The notes: generated from the letters alone by a model not told the origin. A stretch of 6,859 bases of DNA from Akkermansiaceae bacterium UBA1518 (GCA_002323895.1 DCQM01000022.1:1-6859); one strand, 5' to 3'; shown: positions 1 through 6,536, counted from the first letter of the stretch. Numbers and translations are program-made.

Positions 1-101
1 CTTCCCTTAGAAGAGGACTCGCCAAGCGAAAGTTCTCCCCTATTCCCTTACCTTACCTCTCCCCGCAGAAGCCAGACTCCGAAAAGCGAAGCTACTCAAA
101 G
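1..101. other. Left-edge region with no assigned gene
   Basis: This stretch lies downstream of the PhoD-like gene and holds no complete gene. Two plus-strand frames are open from the window edge. One runs from base 1 to a TAA at 103-105 and would give a Ser/Pro/Lys-rich tail of 34 residues. The other runs on to 305 and is largely antisense to the phosphatase gene. The first could be the C-terminus of a convergent gene that ends on the phosphatase stop, but 34 open codons are weak evidence. No clear GC hairpin with a T run was seen that could terminate the minus-strand gene. Confidence 0.3.
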
Positions 102-2069
102 CTAAAAACCTTTTTGATAAAGCTTCCTCACTTCAACGGCATCGAGAACACTTTGCCAGATAGTAAGCTCATCGATCTTCCCCTCAAAATTGCGTCCTGT
201 CCCTGCCCGATGTCCCCCAATAATGAGACCACCATGCTCAACAGCAGGCCCCGGGTGCTCAAGCACATGAGTTGCAATAACTTGACCATTCAGAAATACT
301 TTTAAGCATCTCGAATCAAAGCAAACAACAAGGTGTGACCATTTCCCTTCGATCTCTGACCTCAGGTGACTCGATTGAAACGCCCCCTGTGCTTTGGCGA
401 CTGGAGCCTTCTGTGGACCGCCTGGACTGAGTGTTTGAGTGTGGAGCCGAATCGCAATATTTTCACTCTCAGTTGCTGGGCTAAGTTCAAGAGAAAGGTG
501 GTAGGCCGCTTTTGAAGCTGGCTTACCCTCGGCAGTCGTTTCAAGAATGAAGTGGCGGTCATTGCTACCATATACGGGAAGCTTATTGGGATGAATCCAA
601 CAGGACACCGAATGACCGGCCGAGTTATCATCGAGGAAACTCCGAGGAACGTTGACGAATTGTCCCCTTGCTCGCTCGAGCTGGAGTGCTCCCCCAGAAA
701 TTTCAGCACCATTCTGGGGGCTTCCATCGAGGCGTTTCCCAAGAACTGAAGAATTTGAAAAATCCTTATTGAAGGACCAGTGAGCTCGCAGAATTTCGTC
801 TTTTTTAGGAGGAGTAAGCTCGGAAAGCTTGAGGATGATTTTCTTGTTCACTTTCCCTCCGGGCTGCCGGTAAGTGGCAGTTAGAGTTGGGTCATCCGGA
901 GTAGGGTCAGCTTCCAAAAAGAGAAACTGCTGTCCTTCTACAAGAGACCATTCAAGCGAGGGGTGATAAACATTAAGAGAAGGTATAATGCGGTTGTGGC
1001 CTGGCGACATGATGAAGTCATGAAGGTCATAACCGACTCGACGTGGGTGTATGAGATAGCGTGAGACGTGGATGTCTCCACCATGAAGAACAACCCCACT
1101 GATGCGCTCGTGCTTCACGAAGTCAAGAAGGGCATCACGCTCATACCAATAGGTAAACATATCATCTGTCTCGGAATTCTTTTTGTCCTGCCAGATTCCT
1201 CCGATCGAGAGAACTTTGAAGAGAGCTTTTGACTCCTTCAGTGATTTGAGAAGCCATTGCCATTGCTCCTTCCCGAAACATGAAGTCTGCTGAGGGTCAA
1301 CCGGAGAAGGCGCTAATTGAGAGAACCAGCGTGGGTCGAGGTGAAAAAACTCGATCACGCCAAGGTCAGTCTTGTGGTAAACTCCCGCGATTCCATTCCC
1401 ATACTGACGGTGTGCTCGGTATTCTACAAATCCTTTGCGGGTCGCCATCTTCCCTTCTTCTAAATTTTTCCCGTTGCCATTGTTCAGCCCAAAGTCGTGG
1501 TCGTCCCACATACCGACGGTTGAAGTGCTGCGGATGACTCTTGCGAGGGGCAGTTCATTAAGGAGGGCACGGTGCTTTTTTCGCACTTCTGCAAGATTAG
1601 TGGTGTCTATGTAAGGAGTATCACCACCAAGGTAGAGGAGATCTGGCTTTAATTTCCCGATCTCTTCCCAGACGGGGGCCGTATCTTTAGCTGAGACACA
1701 AGAAATCAGCGCAGCACTCACACGCTCACCACGGGAACTATCCGTAGTCTTAAAGAAAAGATCATTTCCCCCAGCGACAATATCGGACGAGGCTTGATTT
1801 GAAATTTGGTATCGGTATTCCGTCGCACTGAGAAGCCCTTCAATATGGAATTTTGCAACAAAATCATCGGCCTTTAAAGCAGTAGCCTCAGCGGTGGAGA
1901 CAATCTTACCCTCTTGATTGAGGACCGAAAGCTCCAGATCAATTTCAAATTCTCCAGGCCGATAAAGAAAAAACGCCTCAGTTGGGCCTAAACTGCCAAT
2001 ACAAGGGCCAACCGTCTCAGCGTTGGCTATCTTTACAAACAGAAGAGAAAAGAGCAGAACACGAATCAT
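102..2069 (-). CDS. Secreted PhoD-like alkaline phosphatase/phosphodiesterase with C-terminal LamG-like domain
   Basis: Predicted exported metallophosphatase of 655 residues. It begins with a Sec signal peptide (hydrophobic core about 4-14, likely cleavage after Ala-Asn-Ala at 15-17). A fibronectin-like PhoD N-terminal domain follows at about 18-110. The PhoD catalytic domain spans about 115-400 and shows an SC motif (Cys124), GGDTPYID (148-155), WDDHDFGLNN (188-197) and HGGDIHVSR (329-337). These are the expected metal-binding motifs; from memory, B. subtilis PhoD uses the corresponding Cys as an iron ligand alongside calcium. Residues about 427-655 form a concanavalin-like/LamG domain (opening AHWSFN, later FLNGQ and GKIDELTIW), a fold that often binds glycans or surfaces. 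Family members hydrolyse phosphomono- or diesters; the substrate here is unknown. An in-frame stop 12 bases upstream of the ATG supports this start, but no SD is visible. The LamG fusion makes it longer than simple PhoD proteins. It follows the VCBS gene on the same strand after 131 bp. Confidence 0.9.
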   Translation of the reverse strand: MIRVLLFSLLFVKIANAETVGPCIGSLGPTEAFFLYRPGEFEIDLELSVLNQEGKIVSTAEATALKADDFVAKFHIEGLLSATEYRYQISNQASSDIVAGGNDLFFKTTDSSRGERVSAALISCVSAKDTAPVWEEIGKLKPDLLYLGGDTPYIDTTNLAEVRKKHRALLNELPLARVIRSTSTVGMWDDHDFGLNNGNGKNLEEGKMATRKGFVEYRAHRQYGNGIAGVYHKTDLGVIEFFHLDPRWFSQLAPSPVDPQQTSCFGKEQWQWLLKSLKESKALFKVLSIGGIWQDKKNSETDDMFTYWYERDALLDFVKHERISGVVLHGGDIHVSRYLIHPRRVGYDLHDFIMSPGHNRIIPSLNVYHPSLEWSLVEGQQFLFLEADPTPDDPTLTATYRQPGGKVNKKIILKLSELTPPKKDEILRAHWSFNKDFSNSSVLGKRLDGSPQNGAEISGGALQLERARGQFVNVPRSFLDDNSAGHSVSCWIHPNKLPVYGSNDRHFILETTAEGKPASKAAYHLSLELSPATESENIAIRLHTQTLSPGGPQKAPVAKAQGAFQSSHLRSEIEGKWSHLVVCFDSRCLKVFLNGQVIATHVLEHPGPAVEHGGLIIGGHRAGTGRNFEGKIDELTIWQSVLDAVEVRKLYQKGF

Positions 2070-2148
2070 CGTTTCTACTTAGATGCTCAGGAAGATCCAA
2101 GCAAGTTCCAATGATTACGACGCCTCGACAAGAAGTTGGCGAACCACC

Positions 2149-2190
2149 CCCTCAAATGGCGAGAGGGAATCCCCACCCTCGCGGGTGAGG
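2149..2190 (-). terminator. Two GC-rich hairpins after the VCBS gene
   Basis: Ten bases past the VCBS stop codon, bases 2171-2190 form an inverted repeat: on the minus strand CCTCACCC, loop GCGA, GGGTGGGG (seven pairs with one mismatch). The GCGA loop is of the GNRA type, which stabilises RNA hairpins. A second, weaker dyad follows (CCCTC at 2149-2153 with GAGGG at 2163-2167). Neither is followed by a T run, so this may be a 3' stability hairpin, an inefficient terminator, or structure in the leader of the phosphatase gene. The rest of the gap (2070-2200) shows no convincing promoter or gene. Confidence 0.4.
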
Positions 2191-2200
2191 ATCAAAGCGT

Positions 2201-3862
2201 TCACTCCTTCTCCAATGAGAAGCGTAGGAATTTTTTCCCTGCCTCAAGCGGGAAACCTGCTTCGACAGACTTGCCTTGATTTGTCCAAGTCTTCAGATCT
2301 GCACTTTCTTCAATATAAAACTTTAGCGTAGCCGTATTATTCTGACCGGCACTCATGACGATTGAGTTCAATCGGGCATCCTGAATTTGCTCGAGGGTTG
2401 GGCGCTTAGATAGTTCGGTGATCTGGGCTTGGAGCTGAGCAATTTGAGCCTCAAGCCCAGCAATAATCTGCGGCGATCTTGCGTCGGCATTGTCGCCAAC
2501 TCCGTCGTTATCGCAGTCTGCGATCTCAGTAGGGTCATTGGGGAATACATCCGCATTATCGCCTACCCCATCATTATCAGTATCAGCTGTTTCTTTGGGG
2601 TCATTTGGAAAGGCATCTTCGTCATCATTAACACCATCACCATCACTATCCTTGGCTCCACCACCCAGCTGCTCATACCAAGCAATCTTATTGTCGCCAG
2701 GCGAAGCTGAAACCACATCCAAGTCACCATCGCCATCCATATCAATTGTCGTAACAAGGTTAACACCATTTGCACGATTAGTAATGATGACCGGCTGCGA
2801 AAACGACCCTGAGCCCGTGTTCTCGTGAAAGCAGACCGAACTTCCGACTTCCGAAGTCGACAGGACGTCCAGATCTCCGTCGCCATCCAGGTCGACAACA
2901 TCTAGACCTCGGGGGCCTTGCTCATTAGCTCCAGTTTGATATCTATGAATGATCTGTTGCGAGGCAAAGTTCCCGCGACCTGTCCCTCTATACCACGCGA
3001 CTTTGCCATCAAGAACTGAGGTAGAAATCATATCGAGAACACCGTCACCATTAATGTCACCAGTTCGCAAGTTGCGCGGCCCTCGTGTCTGAGATGCCGA
3101 AGTGACATGGCGAACCGCCTGAGTACCACCATTAGGATAATAGGAGAGCTGATTGCTAAGGTAGTTTACGGACATTACATCCACGTCTCCATCGCCATCA
3201 ATGTCTGCTGCATGGAGACTTCGGGGCTCGTCACCGGTATTTGTGCCAGTCTTAGCCGAGATCAAGCTTCCCCAGCTAGAAAGGTTGCCGGAATTGATAT
3301 AAATCCCAATCTGATCAAAACTACCTCCAAGGCTAAAAATGATTTCCGGACGATTATCACGATTCAGGTCTGCCAAATGAATATCCCATAGACCGGGTGC
3401 CCTCTCATTATCAAAGGTCCTTGTGAAAGAAAGATTTCCATTGTTGCGGTAAACTCGCACTCCACCGGACGAAAATCCCGAGCTCCCAACAACTACGTCG
3501 ATATCGCCATCATTATCAAGGTCAGACCCAACAACGTTGCTTACAAGAGCCGCTGAACTCCCGGGAAATCTATTATTGAGCTCCGTAAAACTGCCATTTC
3601 CATTATTACGATAAATGACAATGCTGCCACCACCAAAGGGTGAACCTGGCTTGGCGGCTAGTACGTCAATGTCACCATCACCATCCATATCAGCCGGGAA
3701 GGCATCGATAACCTCGGTTGCATTCGATGAGATGATTCTCTGTGGCCCAAAGTCAGCCATAGCCTGAGTCATCGTAAAGATCAAAAGACCAAGCGTATTT
3801 GCAGCACGCTTAGCCCAAGCACTAAGAATTATCCAGAAAACATCGTCTATCTTGTTAATCAT
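2201..3862 (-). CDS. Secreted VCBS/FG-GAP beta-propeller protein with TSP3-type calcium repeats and coiled coil
   Basis: Predicted secreted or surface protein of 553 residues; no catalytic function is apparent. The N-terminus is a long signal peptide (Lys-Arg at 18-19, hydrophobic stretch about 23-34, probable cleavage near AMA at 34-36). Seven VCBS/FG-GAP units follow, with aspartate-rich calcium loops starting at D58, D114, D165, D220, D269, D324 and D374. The 49-56 residue spacing fits a seven-bladed propeller; the third loop (DLNRDNRPE) is degenerate. Residues 405-462 carry three 22-residue TSP3-like repeats (DxDxDGVxDxxDxFPNDPxE), the third lacking its FPNDP end. A short coiled coil (about 467-486, AQIAQLQAQITEL) and a C-terminal module (LKFYIEESADLKTWT) complete it. 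I recall this tail from other Verrucomicrobiota secreted proteins. Likely roles are adhesion, matrix or ligand binding. No SD precedes the ATG, and no alternative start keeps the signal peptide. Confidence 0.88.
   Translation of the reverse strand: MINKIDDVFWIILSAWAKRAANTLGLLIFTMTQAMADFGPQRIISSNATEVIDAFPADMDGDGDIDVLAAKPGSPFGGGSIVIYRNNGNGSFTELNNRFPGSSAALVSNVVGSDLDNDGDIDVVVGSSGFSSGGVRVYRNNGNLSFTRTFDNERAPGLWDIHLADLNRDNRPEIIFSLGGSFDQIGIYINSGNLSSWGSLISAKTGTNTGDEPRSLHAADIDGDGDVDVMSVNYLSNQLSYYPNGGTQAVRHVTSASQTRGPRNLRTGDINGDGVLDMISTSVLDGKVAWYRGTGRGNFASQQIIHRYQTGANEQGPRGLDVVDLDGDGDLDVLSTSEVGSSVCFHENTGSGSFSQPVIITNRANGVNLVTTIDMDGDGDLDVVSASPGDNKIAWYEQLGGGAKDSDGDGVNDDEDAFPNDPKETADTDNDGVGDNADVFPNDPTEIADCDNDGVGDNADARSPQIIAGLEAQIAQLQAQITELSKRPTLEQIQDARLNSIVMSAGQNNTATLKFYIEESADLKTWTNQGKSVEAGFPLEAGKKFLRFSLEKE
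2477..2650 (-). repeat. Three TSP3-like 66-bp coding repeats
   Basis: These encode residues 405-462 of the VCBS protein with a 22-residue (66 bp) period: units begin DSDGDG, DTDNDG and DCDNDG, the first two ending FPNDPxE. Thrombospondin type 3 repeats of this form bind calcium and often form a stiff spacer between a propeller and an anchor. The nucleotide similarity between units could support slippage or recombination that changes copy number. The third unit is cut short and runs into the coiled coil. Confidence 0.8.
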
Positions 3863-3910
3863 ACGAAAAAGTTTTAGAGGCTAAATATTAAGTGATAAAA
3901 TAAAAAAATG

Positions 3911-4013
3911 CTGCCGACCTTCCCTTTTCTGGGTAGCCCCTTGTAAACCTCCGACCCTTTCCTCGAGGCCCCTTGTGATCTGCCATTTTCCCTTCAGTAA
4001 GGGCGCCCACAGC
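3911..4013. repeat. Three degenerate ~32-37-bp tandem repeats
   Basis: Units begin near 3911, 3948 and 3980. Each starts with CTGCC or CCTCC, has a TTCCCTT-like pyrimidine block, then a G run and a GCCC block. GCCCCTTGT is exact in units one and two (3936-3944 and 3968-3976), and CCGACC is shared between them (3914 and 3951). Units two and three carry internal dyads: the palindrome CCTCGAGG (3961-3968) and CCCTTcagtAAGGG (3990-4003). The array lies about 50-150 bases upstream of the VCBS start, so it could be a regulatory or structured-RNA element. The repeats are imperfect, so chance similarity in C-rich sequence is possible. Confidence 0.35.
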
Positions 4014-4023
4014 GACGCATTAA

Positions 4024-4078
4024 CTTGCGTTTATTCAAATTAAGGCAATTCTGCGACATGATTTGAATGCTTTGCAAG
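4024..4078. repeat. Two-part inverted repeat spanning the small ORF start
   Basis: The outer arms are CTTGC (4024-4028) and GCAAG (4074-4078). The inner arms are ATTCAAAT (4033-4040) and ATTTGAAT (4061-4068). They are separated by 4- and 5-base bulges and a 20-base loop, so 13 bases pair perfectly in register. The right inner arm includes the first two bases of the ATG at 4067. As DNA this could be an operator for a dimeric regulator; as plus-strand RNA it could hide the start codon. There is no T run, so a terminator is unlikely. Confidence 0.45.
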
Positions 4079-4171
4079 GTCGCCAAAAAACGGTCCGGTC
4101 GGATTGTTCTAGTTTTATTCGCTGTTGCCATTTCGGCCGGTTTTATCCTCACCAAATTTTTTAAATTCTAA
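4067..4171 (+). CDS. Possible single-pass membrane microprotein (34 aa)
   Basis: This small plus-strand ORF in the intergenic gap encodes 34 residues with a clear membrane layout. A basic N-terminus (MLCKVAKKRSGR) is followed by an uninterrupted hydrophobic span of about 17 residues (IVLVLFAVAISAGFILT, 13-29), then a short basic end (KFFKF). An in-frame TGA directly before the ATG fixes the start. No SD is visible, and the start codon lies in an inverted repeat. I do not recognise a family. It is transcribed opposite to both flanking genes, so it would need its own promoter; a weak TTGCGT / AATTCT pair at 4025-4030 and 4047-4052 is the only candidate. It could be a genuine small membrane protein, a toxin-like peptide, or a chance ORF. 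Confidence 0.4.
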   Translation: MLCKVAKKRSGRIVLVLFAVAISAGFILTKFFKF

Positions 4172-4239
4172 TTTGTGGGGCTTTTGGGAGTAGTTTTATG
4201 CAAAGACATATCAGGAGCACGACCAAAACCCCTGGATAA

Positions 4240-5592
4240 TCATTCAACATTGTTGACCATGGCCACTTGAGAAACCTCCTCAAGCTCTATCTTCCCCTTG
4301 ATTCGGCAGGCAGAAATATGATTCTTTTTCCCTTCGCCTCGAAACCGAATTGCACCCCTTCCACGTTGACCGGCCAAATCGCCCGCTAAGGTAGAACCGG
4401 TAACATTGATCTCGCTGCTATTTACGGCATCAAGCCCCCACGGCGCTCCGTCGAGCAGCTGTACCCCTTGGACGTTGATTCGCTTGCAGCCAGATATTTC
4501 CAGTAATGATGCACCACTTGCCTGCCCCTCTTCAGACTCATCTTGGATGATACATCCACTTAAAATACAATTCTCCGAATCCACCATGCGAACACCGACA
4601 TTAGCACGAGGCGTGTGACGACGGAAATTATTCCCTGTCAGGTTGATCTGACTGCAATTCTCCAACAGGACATTTCGGCGTTCGCAGGAATAGATGCAGT
4701 TCCCACTCAGCGTGATCCCATGACAGCCGGTCAGATGAACGTTGTTTTCCTGACTCCCGATCACATTTCCTGAAATTGACCAAAGTCCCGGAGGGCGATC
4801 CTGACCTTTCTTTTCATAGATCCGAATATTAGCTCCGCCCGGAGATGGAGTAGCCTGAATTGTATTAGACGCGATCGTAACTTCGTTGACGCTGGCTTTC
4901 TCGCCAGTCGTGTCGATATAGATTTCGGCCGTTAATTCTGGCTCGGTTTTGAACTGTTTATGATTGTTATACTCAATATCGTTTCCGGTAATCTGTAGAT
5001 TACGCACTTCTGAACGCTCGATCCTAATACCTCCCAATCGGTTATAACTGATGTGATTTCCACAAATATTGATTTGATGAAGATTTACGTCATCGAGATA
5101 AATACCAACTCCGGTATTATGATAAATATGAGAATCACTAATGATCACGTTACGATTTCTTCGATGCAGGCGGACCCCATCTCTTACCTGCCGAATTAAA
5201 ACACCCTCAAGGATTGCCTGCATTGTCTCAATTAACTCAACACCATCGGCACTTGGATGATCTCCTATGATCTCGATGTTTCGAATCGTTGGCATTCTCT
5301 GGCGCTCCCATACCTTGGGTTCGACTGACAAGGGATCTCCAGTTCCCTGATGGCTTCCAATAATCCGAAACGCGGGCCCTTCTCCCGCCATGATAATCGT
5401 AGCGGTGCCATCGTTGCCAGTAATAGCAATACGCCCCACCTCATCTAACTTGATTTCAATCGTCTTGTTGATGAGATAGTTTCCACGTGGAAATTCGAGT
5501 TGGCCATCAGCATCGGAAACGGCATGCTGGATTGCTAAAGTATCGTCAATTTTACCGTCTCCCACCGCTCCGAAGGCTTTTATATTGCTCAT
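4240..5592 (-). CDS. Right-handed parallel beta-helix (pectate-lyase-3-like) protein without signal peptide
   Basis: A 450-residue protein. The N-terminus (IKAFGAVGDGKIDDTLAIQ, 4-22) is the typical opening of the Pectate_lyase_3 family of beta-helix glycan-active and tailspike-like proteins. From about 103 to 430 there are some eleven PbH1-type coils of 20-30 residues, repeating I-x-I-x-G-N-x-I (for example INICGNHISYN, LQITGNDIEYN, INLTGNNF, INVTGSTL), with an Asn-rich ladder. Family members cleave, epimerise or bind polysaccharides, but no catalytic set can be assigned. No signal peptide is encoded, and an in-frame TAA nine bases upstream of the ATG excludes a longer form. It also has nine cysteines, which suits the cytoplasm. 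It lies 59 bp after the metallophosphoesterase gene on the same strand, possibly as an operon. No SD is visible. Confidence 0.85.
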   Translation of the reverse strand: MSNIKAFGAVGDGKIDDTLAIQHAVSDADGQLEFPRGNYLINKTIEIKLDEVGRIAITGNDGTATIIMAGEGPAFRIIGSHQGTGDPLSVEPKVWERQRMPTIRNIEIIGDHPSADGVELIETMQAILEGVLIRQVRDGVRLHRRNRNVIISDSHIYHNTGVGIYLDDVNLHQINICGNHISYNRLGGIRIERSEVRNLQITGNDIEYNNHKQFKTEPELTAEIYIDTTGEKASVNEVTIASNTIQATPSPGGANIRIYEKKGQDRPPGLWSISGNVIGSQENNVHLTGCHGITLSGNCIYSCERRNVLLENCSQINLTGNNFRRHTPRANVGVRMVDSENCILSGCIIQDESEEGQASGASLLEISGCKRINVQGVQLLDGAPWGLDAVNSSEINVTGSTLAGDLAGQRGRGAIRFRGEGKKNHISACRIKGKIELEEVSQVAMVNNVE

Positions 5593-5625
5593 AAAATTAC
5601 TGATCGATTTTTTAATTATTACCCC

Positions 5626-5648
5626 AGAAATTCCTATTATGAATTTCT
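5626..5648 (-). repeat. 8-bp perfect inverted repeat between metallophosphoesterase and beta-helix genes
   Basis: AGAAATTC (5626-5633) and GAATTTCT (5641-5648) pair perfectly around a 7-base loop. The dyad begins three bases past the metallophosphoesterase stop and ends 33 bases before the beta-helix start. On the minus strand it is followed by GGGGTAAT rather than a T run, so it is not a standard terminator. It may be an mRNA processing or stability hairpin, or an operator. The stem is AT-rich and only moderately stable. Confidence 0.4.
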
Positions 5649-5651
5649 TGC

Positions 5652-6536
5652 TTACGGCAAATCATTACGGTTGATCTCCTCTCCCTTCTCAGCATTAACC
5701 TGATAGGTCATCATGCGGTTTTGTTCATCAATTTCCACAATGCGGTAACCCTTTGCAGCGCCCCAGCTCCCTCCTACATGACTATCAAAGAAATAACGGC
5801 GCTCGCCTGAAATCCACATGCTGTTTTGGTTGTGGTTGTGGCCATGAAACACCCCACGGACATTTGCCGTGCTTTCTAAGAGGTCCATTACAGCCTCTGC
5901 TTTTTCAATTTGAGTAAGATCACTCACTCCATGTTCCGGCCAACCAGCCACCTTATGCTTACGCTGCTGGATGTGAATCAGCGAAAAGATACCTGGCGCC
6001 TTGGCATGTTTTTTAAACTCAGCCTTCAGCCAATCACGGTTGGCAGCCAAGTAGACATTACTTTTTGCTGGAGCCGAAGTGTCGGCCAATACGAAGGCAA
6101 AATCTTTGTGCACCACCGTATGATTGGAATCGTATCCCCAGATCTTTTTCCACGATTCGGTTAAAGATCCTTTTTTTGAACTCAGGTAGTCATGATTTCC
6201 TTTGTTACAGTAATAAGGCATCTTAAGCTTCGAGAGGTGCCTGTCACGCAGGGACAAAAGCATCTCAGTCTTGTCTTGAGTCAAATCCCCGTTGATGAAG
6301 AGCAAATCGAGCCCCTTGTTCTCTTTCTCTTTATTCATCCAGCCCACCATATCCTCCGCCATTTTCTCATAAGGGGTATTTCCTTGGCCATAGTGCAGAT
6401 CTGAAGCCACCGCAAAGCGCATCTTAAGTTTACGGTTCACAGGCAAATCTTTTCCACGGCACCAACGGGCAGGTAAAGTTGTAGCGGCAGTAACAAGGGC
6501 AGCATGGTTCAAAAAACCTCGGCGATCGGTCGACAT
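5652..6536 (-). CDS. Tat-exported calcineurin-like metallophosphoesterase
   Basis: Predicted exported phosphoesterase of 294 residues. The N-terminus has a twin-arginine signal (DRRGFLNHAALVTAATTLPA, 4-23), which suggests folded export, perhaps with metals loaded in the cytoplasm. The calcineurin-like metal motifs appear in order: SDLH (45-48), NGDLTQD (82-88), GNHD (113-116), an isolated His in LIHIQ (His188) and GHNH (232-235). The family uses two metal ions to hydrolyse phosphomono- or diesters; specificity cannot be read here. Length is normal for a single-domain member. The Tat motif at the extreme N-terminus fixes the ATG start; AGGG touches the ATG, too close for a normal SD. It is divergent from the SGNH hydrolase and probably the first gene of a minus-strand unit with the beta-helix gene. 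Confidence 0.92.
   Translation of the reverse strand: MSTDRRGFLNHAALVTAATTLPARWCRGKDLPVNRKLKMRFAVASDLHYGQGNTPYEKMAEDMVGWMNKEKENKGLDLLFINGDLTQDKTEMLLSLRDRHLSKLKMPYYCNKGNHDYLSSKKGSLTESWKKIWGYDSNHTVVHKDFAFVLADTSAPAKSNVYLAANRDWLKAEFKKHAKAPGIFSLIHIQQRKHKVAGWPEHGVSDLTQIEKAEAVMDLLESTANVRGVFHGHNHNQNSMWISGERRYFFDSHVGGSWGAAKGYRIVEIDEQNRMMTYQVNAEKGEEINRNDLP

Larger units (their letters stand above)
3863..4239. other. 377-bp intergenic region between VCBS and beta-helix genes
   Basis: This is the only long non-coding gap in the window. From left to right it holds an AT-rich leader for the VCBS gene (3863-3907, including a run of seven A on the plus strand), three degenerate C/G-rich repeats (3911-4013), a two-part inverted repeat (4024-4078), and a small plus-strand ORF (4067-4171). 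An AT-rich stretch (4154-4174) and a 13-codon ORF at 4198-4239 preceded by GGGAG lie before the beta-helix stop. A weak -10-like TAATAT occurs on the minus strand about 25 bases upstream of the VCBS ATG, without a matching -35. No clear intrinsic terminator for the beta-helix gene was found. Confidence 0.6.

Noticed and set aside
362..742. Minus-strand 126-codon ORF overlapping the LamG region
   Set aside because: It is an alternate frame of the phosphatase gene, whose own frame gives an intact LamG-like domain.
2070..2140. Promoter-like TTGCTT / TAAGTA pair with 17-bp spacing before the phosphatase gene
   Set aside because: The -10 matches consensus at only two of six positions and lies six bases from the ATG.
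2477..2650. Repeated short motifs as a CRISPR array
   Set aside because: The repeats are in-frame coding units of a calcium-binding protein, without unique spacers.
2429..2710. Plus-strand ORF of 93 codons with hydrophobic stretches inside the VCBS gene
   Set aside because: It lies wholly antisense to the Asp/Gly-rich TSP3 and VCBS codons; GAT and GAC read in reverse give Ile and Val, which explains the false membrane-like appearance.
3107..3391. Plus-strand ORF of 94 codons within the VCBS gene
   Set aside because: Antisense shadow of propeller repeats, with no family resemblance and no start signal.
4024..4078. Dyad as an integron attC or Xer/dif recombination site
   Set aside because: There is no GTTRRRY/RYYYAAC pair and no dif-like 11-6-11 structure, and no integrase or recombinase gene is nearby.
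4152..4176. AT-rich inverted repeat CAAATT / AATTTG as terminator of the beta-helix gene
   Set aside because: The stem is only six weak pairs with an 11-base loop and no following T run on the minus strand.
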